This document shows positions 41,871 through 45,876 of a stretch of DNA of 45,876 bases, piece after piece (within the stretch, counting starts at the first letter, position 1; every line of letters begins with the position of its first letter). This DNA is from Verrucomicrobiales bacterium. Lineage in GTDB: Bacteria > Verrucomicrobiota > Verrucomicrobiia > Limisphaerales > UBA9464. Location of the stretch: the NCBI GenBank assembly GCA_027483345.1, contig JAIXUV010000140.1, positions 1 to 45,876 of the forward strand, given 5' to 3'. The notes under the pieces were generated by a model that saw only the letters and a list, made by a program, of their open reading frames with translations, had not been told where the DNA came from and made no database searches. The position numbers and the translations under genes are program-made.

Positions 41871-41973
41871 GCACCGTCCTGATACCGGGAGCCGCACACG
41901 GCCAGAATCGAAATCGTCGTCGGACATTCCAACGGACTCCCTCCCGTGGGTTCGTCAGGGTGACGGGAACACC

Positions 41974-43329
41974 CTAGCGATCGACCGCCCGCAGCAGGAG
42001 GCCTTCGCTGTCGGACTGCGGCAGGTCCTGGACGAGTCCGGCGAGCAGGATCCGTCCGGTCGCATCGGTCGTCACCGAACGGGATCCGATCCAATGACGA
42101 TGCCGGTGCAGGTCGAATCGCGCCGTTCCCAGGCCCGCGAAGGAGGTGTCCCGGAGGCCGTCCGCGGTCAACCGGAGCAGCCCGATCCATCCCGGTTCGC
42201 GCAAGGTGTCCGATTCGCCGGTGACCAGGAGCCGACCTTCGGAGTCCAGGGTTGCCGCCGTGCTGGCGGCGCTCGACTGGATTCCGAATCCCGCGAGGCG
42301 TCCGCGGAACCAGCCGGCCGCACCGAAGGAAGGATCCAGCAGGCCTCGGGTTTCGAGGCGCAGCGCGAAGATCTCCCGCCGGATCGAGGTCGGATCCTGG
42401 GTGTCGCCGACCACGAGGATCCGGTCCTCCCGGTCGACCTGCACCGAGGCGGCCCGCACGCCGGGCAGTCCCTTGAAGAACACCTTGCCGTCCGAACCGA
42501 AGTCCGGATCGGGCTCCCCGTCGGTTCGCATGCGGCTCACCACGAGGGCCGTGCCGTCCTTCAGACGCAGCGTGCCCGCGGCGACGAGCCGGCTTCGGGA
42601 GTCCACGGCGAGATGCTGGAACGGAGCGGCCGGGGACATCGTCTCGACCGCGAACAGGCCGTCGGGTCCGAAACTGGAGCCGACCGTGCCGTCGGCGTTC
42701 CGACACAGGATGCCGGAATGTTCCACCTCCTCGACGTCGGTGGCGTAGAAGGTCAGGAACAGCCTCCGCGTCGCCGGGTCCCAGGCGAACGCGTCCACCT
42801 CCGTGACGTCGAACGGTCCCCGGTGGTTGCCGACGGAGACCTGCACGATCCCGTCCGTGCCGAAGCCGACGTCGGCGGCTCCGGTCCGGGCGTCGATGCG
42901 GGTGAGTCCGATCGCGTTGGGAAACGAACTCCAGGAGTGGCCGGCGACGAACAGATGGCGGGATTCCCGGTCCATCACCGCACGCGATGCGCGGGCCTCC
43001 TCGAATCCGAAGGCCTCCAACCGGTCGCCGCTGTGGCCGAATTGGCGGTCGGGTCTGCCCCGCTCGTTCCACCGGCGGATCAATCCGAGGACCGCGCCTT
43101 CCTGGGTTTGGACCGAACCGACCGTGATGGCGGCGCTTCCGTCACTCGCCACGGCGCTCCAGCCGGCGGAGCGGCCGAATGCGGGCTCGAGGCAGTAGCC
43201 ATGGTTGTCGTCGCCGAACTCGGTGTCGTATGGCGGACGCTCCAGCGGTGCCGGCGGCGTCCCGGCGAAGCAATGCCATGTCCGGAGAGGCTGGCCTGCG
43301 GATGCGGAACGGAACATGGAACCCAGCAT
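41974..43329 (-). CDS. Delta-60 repeat beta-propeller protein
   Basis: A 451-residue protein built of delta-60 type repeats, each with a strand pair and a D-x-x-F-G-x-x-G turn: PDRQFGHSGDRLEAF, ADVGFGTDGIVQV, VGSSFGPDGLFAV, PDPDFGSDGKVFF, LDPSFGAAGWF, RDTSFAGLGTARF. Repeats of this type are common in large secreted or surface proteins and form propellers. The N-terminus (MFRSASAGQPLRTWHCFAGTPP) is not a clear signal peptide, which is odd; the gene may have lost its 5' end or use another start. No catalytic residues are apparent. Confidence 0.8.
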   Translation of the reverse strand: MLGSMFRSASAGQPLRTWHCFAGTPPAPLERPPYDTEFGDDNHGYCLEPAFGRSAGWSAVASDGSAAITVGSVQTQEGAVLGLIRRWNERGRPDRQFGHSGDRLEAFGFEEARASRAVMDRESRHLFVAGHSWSSFPNAIGLTRIDARTGAADVGFGTDGIVQVSVGNHRGPFDVTEVDAFAWDPATRRLFLTFYATDVEEVEHSGILCRNADGTVGSSFGPDGLFAVETMSPAAPFQHLAVDSRSRLVAAGTLRLKDGTALVVSRMRTDGEPDPDFGSDGKVFFKGLPGVRAASVQVDREDRILVVGDTQDPTSIRREIFALRLETRGLLDPSFGAAGWFRGRLAGFGIQSSAASTAATLDSEGRLLVTGESDTLREPGWIGLLRLTADGLRDTSFAGLGTARFDLHRHRHWIGSRSVTTDATGRILLAGLVQDLPQSDSEGLLLRAVDR

Positions 43330-43440
43330 CCGGGAACACCGATGGGGCCGGGGATGGGGAATCGGCGCCCGTCGGTGGATGGCAGGGCAGTGCGGGCCGA
43401 AGGGGCCGTCGGGACGTCGTCGGACGTTGGGTGGGGCCGT

Positions 43441-45222
43441 TCAGCCGCCGCCGAACAGGGCCGGGGCGATCTGGCGCGCCAAGGCGCTGCTTTGGGCGTG
43501 GATCTCCGCGGCCGAATCGCATTGCAGGGCGAACTCGGCCAACTTCCGCGCCTCGGGCAGCTTCAGTCGGCGGAGCAGGAACTTCACCTGCGGGACCAAC
43601 GCCGGCGTGGCGCTGAGTTCCTCGACACCCAGGCCCACCAGCAGCGGTACCAGCGCGGGTTCGCCTGCCATTTCTCCACAGACGCCGGTGGGCTTCCCCA
43701 GCTTTCGGCCGGCCTCGACGGTCATGCGGATGAGCCTGAGCACGCCGGGATGGGTGGGCTGATAGAGCGGTGCGACCCGCTCGTTCATACGGTCCACGGC
43801 GAGCGAGTAGCCGGTCAGGTCGTTGGTGCCGATGCTGAAGAAGTCGACCTCCCGCGCGAGCATGTCGGCGATGACCGCGGCGGCCGGGATCTCGATCATG
43901 GTGCCGACGGGCATGGACTCGTCGAAGGCGATCCCCTCGGCCCGGAGTTCCTCGCGGCAGGCGGCGAGGTGGGCGTTCGCGGCGCGCAATTCCTCGATGC
44001 AGGAGACCATGGGGTAGAGGAGCCGCACGCGTCCGTGGGCGCTGGCCCGGAGGATCGCCCGCAGCTGCTGCCGGAAACCGGTCGGGTGCCCGAGGCTGAT
44101 GCGGATGGCCCGCCAGCCGAGGAACGGATTGGGCTCGCCGGTTCGGGCGAGGTCCCCAGGCAGCTTGTCTCCGCCGAGGTCCAGCGTGCGGAGCACCGCG
44201 GTGGCCCCGGGTCCAAGGCGTTCGGCCACGGCCTTGTAGGCGAGGTATTGTTCCTCCTCCCCCGGCGGGTCACGTCGGTTCAGGAAGAGGAACTCGGTCC
44301 GGAACAATCCCACCCCTTCGGCTCCGCTCGAATGCACCGCCGCCATGTCCTCCGGGGCGTCGATGTTCGCCGCAAGGGTCACGTGGTGGCCGTCGAGCGT
44401 GACGGCGGGCTGTTCCCGCAACAGCGACAGCTTCTCCTCGAACTGGGCCCGGCGCTGCTTCAGTTGGCCGTACTCGAAAAGGGTCTGGTCGGTCGGATTG
44501 ACCGTCAGGCCGCCGCCGTGGCCGTCGAGCAGCGCGTACTCGCCGTCCCGGACCTCGCCCAGAAGCGGTCCAAGGCCGACCACGGCCGGGATGCCGAGCT
44601 TCCGCGCCATGATCGCGGTGTGGCTCGTGCGGCCGCCGGACTCGGTGGCGAAGCCGAGCACGTGCTCCCGGTCCAGAGTCGCCGTCGTGCTCGGGGCCAA
44701 GTCGTGGGCCACGACGATGCACGGCTCGGACAGTCGCCGCAGGTCGCGCGGCTCGCCGATGCCCTGAAGGTGGTCGATCACCCGGCCCGCCACATCCCGC
44801 AAGTCCGCCGCGCGCTCCCGCAGGTAGGCGTCGTCGATGGCCTCCAGTGCGGCGACGTACTTCTCGCTGACGACATGGAACGCCGCGTCGGCCGCGAGGT
44901 GTTCCGAACGGATCTTCCGCGCCACTTCGTCGAGCAGCGTGGAGTCCTCGATTACGAGCAGGTGGGCTTCGAAGAGGCCGGCCTCGTTCGCCCCCATGGC
45001 CGCGGCCACCTGTTCCTTCACCGCGGTGATGTCCCGTCGGGTTTCGACGAGGGCGGTGTTCAGGCGCGCCAATTCGGCCTCGACCTGTTCCGCCGGCACC
45101 GGCGTCGGATCGACGTGCCGTCGGGCCTGTCCAATGGTCAGGATCCGGGCATGGGCCACCCCGCCCGACACCGCGATTCCCCGGTGCGTGCGTTCACCAC
45201 CGGCATGGGTGCGATCGGCCAC
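43441..45222 (-). CDS. ptsI: Phosphoenolpyruvate-protein phosphotransferase (PTS enzyme I)
   Basis: Enzyme I starts the phosphoenolpyruvate phosphorelay by phosphorylating HPr. The 593-residue protein has the phosphorylated His201 in GGRTSHTAIMARKLGIPAVVG, the PEP-binding TIM-barrel segments EGVGLFRTEFLFLNR and VDFFSIGTNDLTGYSLAVDR, and the catalytic Cys515 in GVCGEMAG. The N-terminal HPr-binding helical region (about 30-145) is normal. GTG 45222 is chosen since it precedes the first conserved strand (THRGIAVSGGVAHA); there is no strong ribosome site and a TTG lies three codons upstream. No HPr or EIIA/B/C gene is next to it, so it may serve a regulatory PTS whose parts lie elsewhere. Confidence 0.93.
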   Translation of the reverse strand: MADRTHAGGERTHRGIAVSGGVAHARILTIGQARRHVDPTPVPAEQVEAELARLNTALVETRRDITAVKEQVAAAMGANEAGLFEAHLLVIEDSTLLDEVARKIRSEHLAADAAFHVVSEKYVAALEAIDDAYLRERAADLRDVAGRVIDHLQGIGEPRDLRRLSEPCIVVAHDLAPSTTATLDREHVLGFATESGGRTSHTAIMARKLGIPAVVGLGPLLGEVRDGEYALLDGHGGGLTVNPTDQTLFEYGQLKQRRAQFEEKLSLLREQPAVTLDGHHVTLAANIDAPEDMAAVHSSGAEGVGLFRTEFLFLNRRDPPGEEEQYLAYKAVAERLGPGATAVLRTLDLGGDKLPGDLARTGEPNPFLGWRAIRISLGHPTGFRQQLRAILRASAHGRVRLLYPMVSCIEELRAANAHLAACREELRAEGIAFDESMPVGTMIEIPAAAVIADMLAREVDFFSIGTNDLTGYSLAVDRMNERVAPLYQPTHPGVLRLIRMTVEAGRKLGKPTGVCGEMAGEPALVPLLVGLGVEELSATPALVPQVKFLLRRLKLPEARKLAEFALQCDSAAEIHAQSSALARQIAPALFGGG

Positions 45223-45308
45223 GTCCGCGAGGCTAGCCGTCTGGAGCGGCCCCCGTGAAACCTTTTCCGTTGTGCCTGGATGGGGCGGGCGCAACGCCGC
45301 CAGGATTG

Positions 45309-45339
45309 GCCACAGAGGCGCGGAGGACACGGAGAAGGG
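45309..45339 (+). repeat. CACAGAGG/ACACGGAG-type dispersed word
   Basis: GCCACAGAGGCGCGGAGGAC followed by ACGGAGAAGGG is a purine-rich repeat of a kind widespread between genes in many bacteria. It is adjacent to a heptamer array. Confidence 0.4.
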
Positions 45340-45343
45340 GATT

Positions 45344-45364
45344 TTGTCCGTTGTCCGTTGTCCG
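45344..45364 (-). repeat. Heptamer array, reverse orientation
   Basis: Three units of TTGTCCG on the plus strand, i.e. CGGACAA on the minus strand, the same heptamer as at 41082-41136. Confidence 0.7.
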
Positions 45365-45464
45365 TCGTTGGCGCGGCCCCACTTCGTTTCCGATCACCGT
45401 ACCGGCGCCCATCGGCGGGTTTCACGGCCACGGGTGCCAAAAGTGCGATGAGCTTCTGAGGTAC

Positions 45465-45568
45465 GGAGTCCCGGCTTTAGCCGGTCTGAACCTTCCCAGT
45501 CCCAGTAGGCGGTCGAAACCCAGCGTCGATCTGCGAAGGAAGGTCACTCCGGCTAAAGCCGGGACTCC
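45465..45568. repeat. REP/BIME-like inverted pair of palindromes
   Basis: GGAGTCCCGGCTTTAGCCGG (45465-45484) and its perfect inverse complement (45549-45568) are separated by 64 bases. Within each arm CCGGCT and AGCCGG can pair around a two-base loop, preceded by GGAG. A GGAG or GTAG tetranucleotide at the 5' foot of a short imperfect hairpin, in inverted pairs, is the known layout of REP sequences mobilised by RAYT (TnpA_REP) transposases. No RAYT gene is in the window. Confidence 0.8.
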
Positions 45569-45716
45569 ATATCCCTGAGCGCGCTGAAAAGGGCGACTCG
45601 GACCAGTTGGTTGGCAGCCTGCGTTGATGCCCGAGGAATCGGCGTCCGTGCGGCGGGTCCCGCCGCGGTGGCACTCGTGCCTTGACCCCCGCAGCCAGCC
45701 CCGCGACAAGGTCTCC

Positions 45717-45876
45717 ATGCACCGTCCCTCTCCCCGCGCGTCCGGCCTCGTCGCCGTTGCCGCCGTCTTGGCGACCTCCTTGGCCGGCTGCGCCTCCGGA
45801 AACGTCGCTTCCTCCTCCAAGCCGGTCCTCCACTCCTTCACCAAGCAGCAGTTGACCGACGAGTTCTGGAGCGAGG
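45717..45876 (+). CDS. Predicted lipoprotein, N-terminal part (runs off window)
   Basis: Fifty-three codons to the right edge. The N-terminus has a positively charged start (MHRPSPRASG), a hydrophobic core (LVAVAAVLATSLAG) and a lipobox LAGC with the lipidated cysteine at about residue 25, followed by a serine-rich linker. The visible mature part ends in SFTKQQLTDEFWSE, which resembles the start of FG-GAP/VCBS repeat proteins of Verrucomicrobia, but too little is visible to assign a family. It has no clear ribosome-binding site. Confidence 0.6.
   Translation, partial: MHRPSPRASGLVAVAAVLATSLAGCASGNVASSSKPVLHSFTKQQLTDEFWSE

Larger units (their letters stand above)
45223..45716. other. Gene-free stretch rich in repeats
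   Basis: These 494 bases between divergent ptsI and the lipoprotein gene hold a CACAGAGG/ACACGGAGAA-type repeat (45309-45339), a heptamer array (45344-45364), a REP/BIME-like pair (45465-45568) and a perfect eight-base-arm hairpin (45650-45666) with no T-run. Any ptsI promoter would be here but I cannot identify one confidently. Confidence 0.65.

Noticed and set aside
45650-45666. Perfect hairpin GCGGCGGGTCCCGCCGC as a terminator
   Set aside because: The loop is too small for the full stem and no T-run follows; it lies just upstream of the lipoprotein gene, so it is more likely chance or a weak leader structure.
45420-45876. Minus-strand protein-coding genes across the REP-like pair
   Set aside because: The translated frames simply read through the inverted hairpins (the VPALAG / PAKAGTPY words), a common artefact of such repeats; they overlap a convincing lipoprotein start on the other strand.

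Overview
The window is a GC-rich, densely packed bacterial chromosome segment. It most likely comes from the Verrucomicrobiota (PVC superphylum), perhaps a Limisphaerales/Pedosphaera-type lineage. The main signs are two secreted proteins that join HEAT-like repeats to a c-type haem motif in the arrangement typical of PVC genomes, a PQQ-type propeller protein, a VC0807-family membrane protein, and several families of short dispersed intergenic repeats. The lineage is an inference; no rRNA or tRNA gene is visible. The genes are mainly housekeeping and envelope functions. I see no prophage, integron, CRISPR array or complete insertion sequence.

Layout. 1-600: the 3' end of a ClpB/ClpC-type AAA+ unfoldase gene and its terminator. 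653-4130: a four-gene Mla/MCE lipid-transport operon (mlaE, mlaF, mlaD and a membrane-anchored DUF5069-like protein), facing an ahpC peroxiredoxin gene whose strong hairpin separates the two. 4954-7624: a PQQ-like propeller protein, a small TPR protein and a HAD phosphatase. 7640-13354 (minus): a tight operon of accA, manA and two tandem paralogous membrane-anchored repeat proteins. 13454-16966: an M20 peptidase, a VC0807-family membrane protein, an orphan ParA and a small unknown gene. 17293-22048 (minus): a GntR/YtrA-type regulator with a palindromic operator, an ABC ATPase, an unusual double-length ABC permease and a secreted alpha/beta hydrolase. 22187-27990 (minus): murJ, a truncated nucleotidyltransferase-like remnant and an 1143-residue haem/HEAT/propeller protein. 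28142-35064 (plus): a GNAT acetyltransferase, the coupled set aroB / GH144-like glucanase / AcpH-like phosphodiesterase, ribF and polX. 35456-38991 (minus): an ArnT-like glycosyltransferase overlapping a HEAT/cytochrome c gene. 39053-40988 (plus): a PAP2 phosphatase and a Tat-exported sulfite-oxidase-family molybdoenzyme. 41133-45222 (minus): a CorA-like protein, a delta-60 repeat protein and PTS enzyme I. 45717-end: the start of a lipoprotein gene.

Several genes serve envelope construction and maintenance: Mla lipid traffic, MurJ lipid II flipping, ArnT-type glycosylation, PAP2, and AccA for fatty-acid supply. Stress and redox functions are AhpC, the molybdoenzyme and the haem proteins. Many adjacent genes overlap by 1-4 bases (ATGA, TTGA or TGATG junctions), which points to translational coupling.

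I did not find a clear new multi-gene defence or mobile system. The least explained structure is in the DNA between genes: a REP/BIME-like pair of hairpins at 45465-45568; octamer (GGGTTGAA) and heptamer (GACAACG) arrays at gene 3' ends; and a family of about 130-160 bp elements with CACGCAAAG-type inverted ends. At the gene level, the best candidates for follow-up are the Mla-DUF5069 fusion, the tandem repeat proteins in the accA operon, the double ABC permease, and the sulfite-oxidase homologue lacking the expected active-site arginine.
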